Source: Ixodes scapularis (lineage: Eukaryota; Arthropoda; Arachnida; Ixodida; Ixodidae). Taken from it: a stretch of DNA of 64,000 nucleotides. Of this stretch, positions 54,790 to 64,000 are shown in pieces (the stretch's first letter is position 1; the number at the start of each line of letters is the position of its first letter). The position numbers were made by a program, and so were the translations under genes. A model generated the notes under the pieces. The model did not search any database, was not told where the DNA came from, and was given only the letters and a program-made list of their open reading frames with translations. Location of the stretch: positions 71,794,252 through 71,858,251 of the forward strand of contig NW_024609857.1 in NCBI RefSeq assembly GCF_016920785.2, written 5' to 3'.

Positions 54790-55118
54790 TCTGGATGCTC
54801 TTCTTTAATTTTTCTATCAGTCCTAATTTTTCTCAATTAATGTTTTAATCATTTTACGTGGGAAAACAATTGGAATTTTAATTTATTAAATCTCCTCTCA
54901 TTTTCGGCTATCTTTTACTAAGCATTAAACAATCAGTTGTCAGTAAGCGCTTGTCCTGTTAATTCTTGATCCGCGCTGTTCCATCCGAGGAGGAGGAAGA
55001 AGAATCCTATTTGACTAGGTCGCCATTTTTTCTTCTCTTGTTTCAATTTTTGGACACGTATATTTTAAGACGCCCATTCAAGTCAACCTTGGCCTTTCGA
55101 GGCAGGGGTACACCTGGT

Positions 55119-56519
55119 ATGTCCTGTGCCGATGGACATCCCCCAGCCACGACCTCGGATATTACCGAATCAGACCATACCTACAATGGAACACAAGTAA
55201 GCCCCCAAACTAAGCGACGTAAGGGAGACGGTGATGATGAGGAGATATCAGTGAACGACCACCCCGAAAAAATGGAAGAGACGGAAGCCGGAGAGGACTC
55301 TGAGTTCACCTTAGTGCAACATCGTCGACAGAGGACGACAGGGGTTCCAGTCCTGCTAACGCCCGTGCAGGAGGATAAGCGGTTGCAGCAACAAAACCCG
55401 CTGAAATTGTCTGCTGAAGTAGAGACACTGGCTGGCGCGCCCATCGTGAGACATCGTTTCACAGCGAGGGGAGGTCTTTTACTTGATGTCTCGGAAGTAC
55501 CGACTGTGCATCGACTTCTCGAAGTGCATTCCCTTTGTGGGATCCCGGTACAAGCAACCATACCCAAAGCGTACCTACAAAACTTCGGTCTAATCAAAGG
55601 GGTACCAAAGTGGTACACTGATAATGACCTTAACGAATTTCTGGGACCAGCCGGTGTGATCGCCGCTCGTCGGCTCTACCAGCGACGCGAAAATGCAACA
55701 GATGTTGCCCAACCAACCGACCGAGTGGTTCTAACATTCCGTCCAAACACCGAGCGACCGGACAAGATCAACCTCGGCTTCACACGGCACGAGGTAACCG
55801 AGCACATTGAAGCACCTCCAAGGTGTTTCAACTGCCAGGCCCTCGGCCACATTGCAAAGTACTGCAAGGGGAAAACAAAATGCAAAAGATGTGGAGAACC
55901 ACACTCGTCCAAAGAATGCCCTGGCACACTTCCCACCAAATGTGCGAACTGTCTCGGTGACCATCCAGCTTCTTATGCAAATTGCAAGGTACGCCTGGCA
56001 GCACTTACAAGGAAAAAATCTTTCATTTACGGACCAAAGCTTGTTGAAACACAACGTGAACTACCTGTAGCACAAGAAGAATATCCTGCGCTCCAAAAAG
56101 AAGCAACGCACGCAGATCGTTCCCATGCGCAAGCAGGACGAAAAATTCAACCTAAGAAGGACTCGCCAAAAAGAGCTGCATCGAGGTCAATGAATATCTC
56201 TTCTAAACGTTCTCCAACCACTGATAAAGAAAACTCAGGAAAGTCAGATGCGAAGAAGGACCAACAGGAAATGACCCAGACTAGACCAAATAGAAACCTT
56301 GCATACAGTGATGTACTCTCTGGTCGACGTGTGTCTGAGGAGCCAGCGCAAGAATCAGCCACATCCGCCGATAGCTTAATAGGCTTCATCTTCTCTGCAC
56401 TGCGGAGTGCCATTGCACAAATGCCACCAAGCACATTGAAGACAATTTTACAAGGAATGATGCTCTTTGAGACAGCTGTCGTCGGAATCGTGAAAAATTC
56501 TCAACACAGCGATGCCTGA
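55119..56519 (+). CDS. I-like LINE ORF1, intact (three CCHC knuckles)
   Basis: ATG 55119 is chosen because upstream in-frame codons belong to the 5' UTR and target junction. It encodes 466 residues: an acidic N-terminus, a middle domain with VPKWYTDNDLNEFLGPAGVI (RRM-like), the knuckles CFNCQALGHIAKYC, CKRCGEPHSSKEC and CANCLGDHPASYANC, and a basic, Ser-rich linker. The C-terminal helix reads FIFSALRSAIAQMPPSTLK. It is a nucleic-acid-binding, Gag-like chaperone. Its TGA overlaps the ORF2 ATG by eight bases (ATGCCTGA). Confidence 0.9.
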   Translation: MSCADGHPPATTSDITESDHTYNGTQVSPQTKRRKGDGDDEEISVNDHPEKMEETEAGEDSEFTLVQHRRQRTTGVPVLLTPVQEDKRLQQQNPLKLSAEVETLAGAPIVRHRFTARGGLLLDVSEVPTVHRLLEVHSLCGIPVQATIPKAYLQNFGLIKGVPKWYTDNDLNEFLGPAGVIAARRLYQRRENATDVAQPTDRVVLTFRPNTERPDKINLGFTRHEVTEHIEAPPRCFNCQALGHIAKYCKGKTKCKRCGEPHSSKECPGTLPTKCANCLGDHPASYANCKVRLAALTRKKSFIYGPKLVETQRELPVAQEEYPALQKEATHADRSHAQAGRKIQPKKDSPKRAASRSMNISSKRSPTTDKENSGKSDAKKDQQEMTQTRPNRNLAYSDVLSGRRVSEEPAQESATSADSLIGFIFSALRSAIAQMPPSTLKTILQGMMLFETAVVGIVKNSQHSDA

Positions 56520-59500
56520 GAGCAACGCTGCAGGATCCCCTGTGCGCGCGCCGGTAGCGCCAGGTCGTATCAAGATGCTTCCATCGATCATCCAGTGGAA
56601 TGTTAATACTCTTCGACCTCGACTTTCCGAACTTCGTCGCCGCCTCCTGGAGCTTCAACCAAATGTTCTTGCTCTTCAAGAAACGTATGTGCAACCAGGA
56701 CCTCATCGATTATCCCCATACGTCCAATATCACAGTAAGACACCGCACCTCGACGGGAAGTCTAGAGCATCTATATTCGTGCAGAATCACCTCAAACAAA
56801 TGGAAATCGACCTTAGCGACTTGAACACTCTATACGGTGAACATACAGCCGTAACAATAAGAATGGACAAGCGTGATATTACTGTTGTCTCAAGCTACAT
56901 ACGTCCTCACCAACCCTGGGATCCCGATGAAATGAGAAAGATCAGAAAACGCTGTCCTGGGCCAATTATATGGTGCGGAGATTTTCATGCGAACCACCCT
57001 GTTTGGGGAAGTGACACAACCACACAAAGGGGAAATGCGCTCATTGATGTAACGAAAGATCTAGGCTTAAGATGCCTCAACAACGGATCGCCAACATTCA
57101 TTCGCCCTCTTCTTAAAACAGACAGCGTTCTCGATCTAACATTCGTATCACCCGAAATACAGATGGTCTGGAATGCAGAACCTGACACATGGGGAAGTGA
57201 CCACGTGCCCATCTTGCTCCTCCCCATCACGGCCATTCCACGGAAGATCAGAACGCATCAGATTACCAACTGGGACGTTTATCGCGTAACCCTTAGCACG
57301 ATATTAAGAGGCCAAAATCCTCCAGCGATTGAGGAGGCCGTAACCACCGCCTCCAAAGTCGCCACTAAGCAAATAACGCTCCTAACAACAAAACCAGTCC
57401 CAGACCTGACATATTTGAACCTTCGCGCCGCATCCCGGCGAGCTCAATGAATAGCTAGACGTTCTAAGCGACCCCAAGACTGGACAACATCACGACGAAT
57501 TGAGGCCAAGCTTCGCAGATATACCGTACAACTTGGCCGTCATCAATGGCAACAGAGAAGTAATTCACTAAACACTGACGCTGGATCCCGCCTCCCATGG
57601 ACGACAGTCAAATGCCTACTCACTGCAGTCCCACCTAAAGACCACTTTGCAGCAATCGCCATCAAAAACAAAATCTCATTCGCTACCCTCAGAGAACGAT
57701 TTGCAGATGAATTCACCGCTCACATCAACTCACCAAAGGCGGTTTTTCTTGGATCCAGGCCTCCCGTTCTACACTTCCCCAAAAAGTCAGTTGATGACGA
57801 CTTCACATTATCAGAGTTAAATTACGCCTGGTCAAACTGCCGTCGACGGAGTGCCCCAGGACCTGACGGTATAACTAACCAGGCCCTAAAAAACATCGAC
57901 GAAGAAGACCGACCCAAACTACTCGCCTACTTCAACGACATTTGGCAGGGAGGAGTACTACCCAATGCCTGGCTACAATCGACCGCGTGATAGCTGTCAA
58001 GAAAGCAGGAAAGCGCGCGAATGACTTGTCCTCATATCGCCCAATATCGCTGACATCCTGCACCTTCAAGCTAATGGAAAGGATGATCCACCGCCGTCTC
58101 ACTTGGCAACTTGAACATACAAACGCGTTCCCACACGAACTGTCGGGCTTCAGAAGAGGTCGATCCACAGCAGATGCCATCGGGGATCTTGCCTCGTCTC
58201 TTGAAGAGGCCAAAGCACAGAAACATGTTCTACATGCTGTGTTCTTGGATATACATCGTGCTTTCGACGCTCTTCCTCACGACATAATAATAGAGAGATT
58301 GCAATTAATCGGGGTAGGAGGTCGGGCCCTGGCCTTTGTGCGATCTTTTCTAAACAAACGAACGCTCCAAGTTAGACTGGCCAGGCATTTGAGTACGCCA
58401 CGCGAGTGCACACAAGGAGTGCCACAGGGAAGTGTCCTCAGCCCGCTACTTTTCAATGTTGTCAAGGCAGCACTCCCCCCTGCTTTGCCAAAGGAAAGTA
58501 TATTTCCAGTCAAATGTGCAATATACGCTGACGACGTCGTACTGTGGTGTGCTGGCCCAACGCTCCTCTCAACAACAGTTGAAGCACAACTCCAAAAGGC
58601 TCTTAACACCACCTCGGCATTTCTCTTTCACGCTGGCCTCACATTGTCTACTGCTAAGACCTCCGCACTCACCTACAGACCACGAGGGCGATTACGTTCC
58701 GAATTCTCAAGACTTCGCGTGGTAGGAGAACGTATTCGAAGGCGGACACAAGTTAAATACCTTGGCGTCATTATAGACGACAGAGTGAACTGGCGCCCTG
58801 CTGTTAAGCACGTCATGAAAGAATTCTCGCAAACTATGTGGTGCTCTTCACCGCATCGCGAGTCAAAACTGGGGTCCGTTCCAGTCATCACTGTTGACGC
58901 TCTATCGGGGTCTCATTGTAAGCAGAGTGCTCTACGCACTTACCCTACTCGACATAGCAAGACCACAATGGACAACTCTTGAAACTTTCCACCGAACGGC
59001 GCTAAGGTTCTGCCTCGGCCTGCCCTGCTCATCACAAAATGTGCCCACGCTTGTAGAAGCCGGCGACTCCCCACTACGGAATCAAGCACAAGAACGAGTG
59101 CTTCGACATTTCACTAGGCTCCACAGTGCACCTAATGCAATCAAACTCATCGAAGGCATCATAGCAAGGCATAATTCTTTTTTGAAAAGGATGGGTGAAG
59201 CATTTCGTTCAACAATCGGCTATCCTTCTAACGTTCCAGAGACACTTCCGCCTCACTGTGACGAAGAGAAACTGCAAATATTGGCAACTATTCCTGACCT
59301 GCCTCGGCGCGGTAGGGTCGCAGATTGCGTAGCACGGTCTATTACTGAAGAGTTGATAACCACAGACTACGCAGGACAAACGCACATATATACAGATGGT
59401 AGCATACGTGGGAATTCCGCCACAGCTGCCTACTGCATTCCCCAACTTAGAGTTCACACGAAAGGTCGATTGGACATCTGCATGAACACCGCATGTGCCG

Positions 59501-60213
59501 AGCTTGCTGCCATCTGGCTTGCCGTACAAGAAATTTTCAAGCACGCGGAGCTACACCACTTTGTCATCTTCTCCGACTCCCAAGCAGCTCTGAGGCAACT
59601 CACGAACCTGGAAAGAGCATCTCCGCTAGCTCGCACTATAGCCTCCCTAGTGCAGAAGGCAGCTGTCGAAGGTGCATTTATCCAGTTTCAGTGGATCCCT
59701 TCCCACGTTGGCATTCAAGGAAATGAGACTGCGGATTCTCTCGCACGGGCTGCTCATGCGGATGTCACACCAACAATCTCCGTACATCCATATAATTCGT
59801 CAAACAGCCTTATTCAAAAACCCATTCAGAAACTTCACCCTGACCCTGAAACTGCGGCTAGAACACCGCCGTACACAATTCCCAAGAAAAGCTTCAGCAG
59901 GCTGGAACAAGCTCTACTTCATCGGATAAGGGTAGGCTGCGCCCGAACCGCTTCTCGACTGCATCTCATCAAACGCCTGTCATCCCCAGCCTGCAGTGCC
60001 TGTGGTGCCACGGAGGACATCGAACACATTCTCTGGCATTGCAGAGCGGTGAGCAACCACCGAGAAACACTTGTGACCACCCTCAAACAGCTTAACATTC
60101 CTGCTGGCAACACCAAGTCACTCCTGTTCCCGACAGGTTCGCGGCATTCGAGAACAAAAGCTTTAAGAGCACTGCTTGACTATTTAAAATCCGCAGGCTA
60201 TAGCAGCCTGTAA
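56512..60213 (+). pseudogene. I-like LINE ORF2: endonuclease, reverse transcriptase, RNase H
   Basis: ATG 56512 overlaps ORF1. Endonuclease: IIQWNVNTLRPRLSEL, LALQETYV, VVSSYIRPH, WCGDFHANHPVWGS and GSDHVPI. A TGA at about 57448 (probably CGA to TGA), a frameshift near 57980 and another near 58830 break the frame. RT: RSAPGPDGITNQAL, NDLSSYRPISLTSC, GFRRGRSTADAIGDL, FLDIHRAFDALPHD, GVPQGSVLSPLLFNV and IYADDVVLW. RNase H: IYTDGSIRGNSATAAY, AELAAIWLAV, FSDSQAALRQL and WIPSHVGIQGNETADSLARA. The knuckle is CSACGATEDIEHILWHC. The stop TAA is at 60211. Confidence 0.93.
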
Positions 60214-60521
60214 TACGTCAGGAAAGGACCAAGATCACAATTAGCCACGCAATTCGTTTAATATTGTATCACAGTGTAAATAGTGTATCATAGTGTATTA
60301 TAGTGTATCATAGTGTTTGTTGCGCCACCTCTCCTTCAACCACTCTTGGTTCCCCCTATCCCCCTAGCAAGGCGAGAAAGCTGACCCCACCACTGGGAGA
60401 CTAACCTTTCGCCTTGCTTCTACCCCCTTTTCACTTTACAATAAACTACTACTACTACTACTGTTAATTCTTTGTCCTGTCCTTGTCCTTCGCGCTTTTG
60501 TGATTAAGAACCATATCTTAT

Positions 60522-60784
60522 GATATATCATCATATTAATAAAAGTTTTCCTAAAATATCATATTTACGAACAGGTATAAAAGGACATATATATACATTA
60601 TTTTCATAAAACAATTTCTCAGATATTAGCACGAAAACACTTGATTAACACCAAAACACGAAAACAATACAAAAACACATATCCGACTTTTATTTTTAAA
60701 AATTTGCACTTCTTGTTTGTATCATTTATTTATTTATTTTTTTTGGGAGGGGGGGCAGTTTTTGGAGAGAAAACATGCTGGATT
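60522..60784. other. AT-rich spacer, no gene seen
   Basis: Contains tandem short palindromic AT motifs just after the Penelope target site, and a T run/G run at 60726-60757. Nothing coding was found. Confidence 0.5.
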
Positions 60785-61163
60785 ATATTGCCGCCTACAA
60801 GGCCGAGAAAGCAACGCTCAGTCATGGACTTCTAGAAGATTCGCGTTGATTTTTGCTCCGGACGTAACTTTTATCATTTCGTCCTGCTTTCTTGTTCTCG
60901 AAAGTGCCTGTTTATTCTCGACCCGAGCGCGCGATACTCGAACCTTCTTTGCCGAATTTTCGAGATAGTGACGCACTGTAGATAAGGAGCAGCCCAGGAC
61001 CTTGTCGAGTCAGTCTCGCTCTTGCTTGCTGTTACGCCGCCAAATCGCCGCACGTCTTTTTGCTGTTTCGACGCTCGTCTTTTATTGTGTTTAGCACAAG
61101 TTCGCCGATTAAACCTTTATTTTTAGTCGACTGTTCATCCTCTCGTCGCCTTCCTTCGTGACA
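60785..61163 (+). repeat. LTR-like sequence (Ty3-type), plus orientation
   Basis: Ends CTTCGTGACA at 61163 and is followed by TTTCTGGTGGAGGTGCGG, which resembles a primer-binding/leader region also present next to the inverted copy (62186-62208). It contains ATTAAACCTTTATTT, a likely polyadenylation region, and GCTTGCTGTTACGCC. The inverted counterpart is split over 62209-62420, 62738-62773 and 63679-63850. The 5' boundary is approximate. Confidence 0.65.
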
Positions 61164-61199
61164 TTTCTGGTGGAGGTGCGGGGTACTGGCGGGTTGCTG

Positions 61200-62185
61200 G
61201 CGGCGGTCGCCGGGCCATGGCGGTGTAGCTCAGAATCGGTCCTTCGGGAGCTGGAACGGTGATCGGAGCCTCTGGCTGGAAAGCTCGCTGTATTTTCTCT
61301 CGAACCACCTCGGCAATTGAGAGCGAAGCCGGGTGGTTGGGAGCCGGCAGTAGCTTCTTGAGCTCGTCCCGGACAACGTCGCAGCTGATCTGTCACAGCT
61401 GTTTGATACCGACACCATCAACATCAGAGCGAGGTGTTGAAACAACCGAAACCGTTGACACCACGGCGAGTCTTGATAATGGACAGCTCTGACCGACAGC
61501 GCTCGCTCAATGTTAGTCACCTCGGCCACGAAGCCTTCAACCGCCGCCGGGGTGCTGCGTACAGACCGCCGAAGATTTCGATCTTGACGCCCCTCGTGAG
61601 GAAGCGCAACTTCTCCTCGGTGGCCTGCGGGTCGGCGCGTGTACACAGGCGTAGCACGTCTTCAACGAAGCTGATCACGCTTTCGTTGGGTGCTTGAGTT
61701 CTCGTCTGGGGCAAGTCATCCGCCTTCTGTCGCCGGTGTTGGCTCAAGAAGGTCCGCTTCAGCTCGATGGCGCAGGTGTCCCACGAAGCCAGCGAAGCCT
61801 CGTGGTTATCGAACCCTTGGGGATGCCTTCCATCGAGAAGTAAAGGTTCTGGAGGCGTTGCTCGGCGTTCCATCTGTTGTGGTGGGCCACACGCTCGTAG
61901 TGTAGGATCCGTTCTCGACGCCTTCGTAGAGTTCGCCATGGAAGGGCGTCGGCGATCGCGGGGTGACGGGCAGGCAGACCGGGGCGGAGGCAGGGGTCTG
62001 CGACGATTGGCTGCTCATTGTCGGTTTCGTCGACTGGTAGGTCTTCTTCGGCAGCGGACCGAATTCCGGGGCAAACTTTCGACACGGCGGGTTCCTCGGG
62101 TCTCCGTCGATTTCAGGGTGGTCTTCTTGAGCCGGGGACTGGGCTTGCGCTGCGAGGCCTCGAAGGAGTGCGCTTCATGGGCTGC
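61200..62185 (-). pseudogene. Ty3/Gypsy-type Gag fragment, frameshifted
   Basis: Minus-strand pieces in successive frames: PFHGELYEGVENG, HNRWNAEQRLQNLYFSMEG, FDNHEASLASWDTCAIELKR, TFLSQHRRQKADDLPQTRTQ, then APNESVISFVEDVLRLC, EKLRFLTRGVKIEIFGGLY and VEGFVAEVTNIERAL. This is the pattern of the retrotransposon gag domain (capsid) of LTR elements. Frame changes occur at least near 61530 and 61850. No zinc knuckle, protease or RT follows; the sequence meets the plus-oriented LTR instead. Confidence 0.75.
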
Positions 62186-62420
62186 GGTAGCCGCACCTCC
62201 ACCAGAACTTTCAGGTAGGAAGGCGACGAAGGGGTGAACAGGGAACTAAAAATAAAGGCTTAATAGGCGAACTTGTGCCAAACAAAAGAAAAGACCAGCG
62301 TCGAGACAGCATAAAAGCTTGCGGCGATTTGGTGGCGTAACAGCAAGCGAGAGCGAGGCCTCCTCGACGAGGTCGCGGGCAGCTCCTTATTTACTGTCAT
62401 AGCTTCCTCTAAATTCGCAA
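62186..62420 (-). repeat. LTR-like sequence, minus orientation, interrupted
   Basis: On the minus strand it aligns with 60975-61185: AAGGAGCxGCCC, CTTGCTGTTACGCCxCCAAAT, CACAAGTTCGCC and TTCTGGTGGAGGTGCGG. Upstream parts are displaced to 62738-62773 and 63679-63850 by insertions. Confidence 0.7.
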
Positions 62421-62773
62421 AGCCTGGCAGTTGGACGACGGAACCATAGAGTGCCCGGTAGCAGATTTGGAGCGCGCGAGGATCTGGTAGCACACAGCAT
62501 CAAAGAGCCATTTCTCGGGGAACCTGGACGTCAGCTCACAACTTTTGCAGCTGCGAGGACCCAAAACACACTTGTTCGCTCGGGAGAAGTGTGTTTCGGC
62601 GTCTCGTCGCAGCGCGGCGCCAGTCACATGGCTCTCCTCTCATCCGTTGTCTGCCGTTCCACCTTTTCCATTTCGGCGGCCACTTCTGTGGCGATCTGCC
62701 AGGCTTTATGTGTATATAAGAGGCTAGGCTATTGTATGTCACTATCTCTAAAATATGGCAAAGAAGGTTCGAG

Positions 62774-63678
62774 CCAAGACCTACTGTAATCCTGACCTGC
62801 CCACAGAAGAATGTGCCAGCGCGCTCCTTGTAGAAAGAACATGGCCTCGGCCGCAGCGTTCCGTCACACTATGATTTCACGGCGCTGTATAAAGGCTTTC
62901 TTGTTTCCTAGGCTATCCGCATATCAATCGAAGGCGCGCAAGGCGCGGCGGCCTTAAAGCCCCTCGATATGTTTTCGTTTGTCTTTGCAAGTAGCGCCAA
63001 ATGCGCGAGCGCACGTGGACCAGGTCTCGAGCGGCCCTTGGAAGCAAAAGGCGGCGCAGCACTGAAATGAGCGGCCCTTGGAAGCGAATGGCGGCGGAGC
63101 ACCCGCTCGTGGCACGTGTCTTGCGCATTTCCGCAACAATGGTTGGCGGTACTTGTGAAAACACCTTTATCAAGGGGCTTTAGGCGGCCTTATCCGGTCC
63201 CGACATGCTCCCCTCGCGGGCCTCGCGGGATCTCGTCATTCGGGGGTCACGTGACAAATTTGCCGCTAGAGGCGCCGGCTGCCAGCACAGTGGTTATTTA
63301 CGGGTAATCCGAGAACGCTTCTTTTTTTTCTTTTTGACGATGGCACAAGAGCAGTCCGGGCTAAAATACACCTTTGAGCTTCCGTGCCTGAGAAACGCGC
63401 TTTTTCGATCCAAGCGAACATGAAAGCGATGCACCCTGTTGCGTGCTACTGCTTCTGCAGCCTGCTGCCGCCACGCTACGGTAGGTGTTCCCGAGAAACA
63501 GATATTGCCAGGCGTGCCGTGCGGACCGTGCGTTAGATAGGCAGGCTGTGAATCGTGTTTAGGTCGCAGAAAAACTTTATCGAACGCCCCCAATGGCACC
63601 ATAAAGCACTTCATCGGCGACGGCGTCTTCCATAGGGAGCCATTCTGTGGGCTGGTCATGATTACAGAATATAGTCGT
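62774..63678. mobile_element. TIR element with 8-bp duplication, 905 bp
   Basis: GGTTCGAG is duplicated at 62766-62773 and 63679-63686, at the point where the LTR-like sequence is broken. Imperfect terminal repeats share CTGTAATC(C/A)TGACC and GCCCACAGAA. It contains two direct copies of GAGCGGCCCTTGGAAGC (63032, 63070) and a segment resembling the dispersed repeat at 580-772 (63010-63182). There is no transposase. Superfamily uncertain; 8-bp duplications fit hAT. Confidence 0.7.
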
Positions 63679-63686
63679 GGTTCGAG

Positions 63687-63850
63687 CATCACGCGCTCGG
63701 TGCGATAATGAACAGGCACTTTTGAGAACAAGAAAGTAGGACGAAATGATAGTAGTTACGTCCGAAGCAAGAATAAACGCGGATCTTTTAGAAGTCCGTG
63801 ACCGAGCGTTGCTTTCTCGGCCCTGCGGGCGGCAAGGTGTGCAAAGGGGT
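63687..63850 (-). repeat. Displaced LTR-like segment, minus orientation
   Basis: The minus strand aligns with the 5' part of the plus LTR at 60785-60925: GGCCGAGAAAGCAACGCTC, GGACTTCTA, GGACGTAACT and TATCATTTCGTCCT. It confirms a second, inverted LTR. Confidence 0.7.
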
Positions 63851-64000
63851 AGTGTAAGGATTTTAATGTTAAAAGAAGTTGCAGATTGTATTTTTAATAT
63901 TGCTTATCAGAGCACAAGTAAAAAAAAAACACGACCTTGCACCCAATATACTGATATTCCGTTGAGTAATCACAAAGGAAGAAACGAATTATTTGCCGAT
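63851..64000. other. Window edge, nothing recognised
   Basis: AT-rich; no coding or repeat assignment. Confidence 0.5.

Larger units (their letters stand above)
54968..60461 (+). mobile_element. Full-length I-like non-LTR retrotransposon, copy 2
   Basis: An exact 11-bp duplication, TGTTAATTCTT, lies at 54957-54967 and 60462-60472, splitting the Penelope 3' pLTR; the 5' pLTR provides the uninterrupted sequence. It ends with AATAAACTACTACTACTAC, a polyadenylation signal plus (CTA)n tail. 5,494 bp. ORF1 is intact. ORF2 has one stop and two frameshifts. It is related to copy 1 at 39456-45391 in layout but not nearly identical. Confidence 0.95.
51877..60510 (+). mobile_element. Complete Penelope-like element (about 3.1 kb) split by a LINE
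   Basis: An 11-bp duplication, CCATATCTTAT, lies at 51866-51876 and 60511-60521. Direct pseudo-LTRs (51911-52403, and 54515-54967 continued at 60473-60510) each contain the GIY-YIG coding end and 3' UTR, the partial-tandem layout known for Penelope elements. A 31-bp perfect inverted repeat (51880-51910 and 52404-52434) brackets the first pLTR. The RT body lies between them. The 3' pLTR is interrupted by the I-like LINE 54968-60461. Confidence 0.93.

Noticed and set aside
61259..62237. Plus-strand ORFs across the gag region
   Set aside because: They are antisense shadows of the Gag frames, which carry the recognisable retrotransposon motifs.

Overview
This is a window of animal nuclear DNA, most likely from a chelicerate and probably a hard tick. 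That placement is inference. It rests on the multi-exon gene, the very high load of non-LTR retrotransposons (I-like, CR1/Jockey-like), Penelope-like elements, hAT-type DNA transposons and tRNA-derived SINEs, and the overall style of those families. I see no prokaryotic operons, CRISPR array or rRNA.

The one clear host gene is on the + strand. Five consecutive coding exons (8641-8870, 12772-12994, 14297-14432, 37778-37863, 49427-49547) all have AG/GT borders and compatible phases. They encode the C-terminal two thirds of a decapping exoribonuclease of the DXO/Dom3Z/Rai1 family, ending in TGA and followed by an AATAAA. The N-terminal exons are not recognisable here and probably lie upstream of the window. 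Two conserved active-site motifs carry substitutions, so this copy may be a catalytically impaired paralogue. Its introns (3.9, 1.3, 23.3 and 11.6 kb) are filled with mobile DNA.

Region by region. 1-8.6 kb holds a reverse-transcriptase (RT) fragment, foldback-like inverted repeats, a 585-bp palindrome and a 1.2-kb hAT element with an 8-bp target duplication. 8.9-14.3 kb (introns 1-2) holds a 2.2-kb hAT, a SINE and a G-run hAT MITE. 14.4-37.8 kb (intron 3) holds four minus-strand LINE pieces, one of which (20.8-25.3 kb) has an intact PHD-type ORF1 coupled to ORF2 by TAATG. It also holds a 7.9-kb hAT-bordered block made almost wholly of TATCGATA-containing tandem repeats. 37.9-49.4 kb (intron 4) holds a 7.4-kb hAT nest containing a full-length I-like LINE, then a Penelope GIY-YIG fragment split by a foldback/MULE-like element. 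49.6-64 kb is downstream DNA with a complete Penelope-like element whose 3' pseudo-LTR was hit by a second full-length I-like LINE, then Ty3-type LTR/gag remnants in inverted arrangement, interrupted by another TIR element.

Many element boundaries could be fixed by exact target-site duplications read directly from the sequence. That allows a relative chronology of nested insertions. Nearly all transposon genes carry stops or frameshifts, the main exceptions being the LINE ORF1 at 24.3-25.3 kb and the ORF1 at 55.1-56.5 kb.
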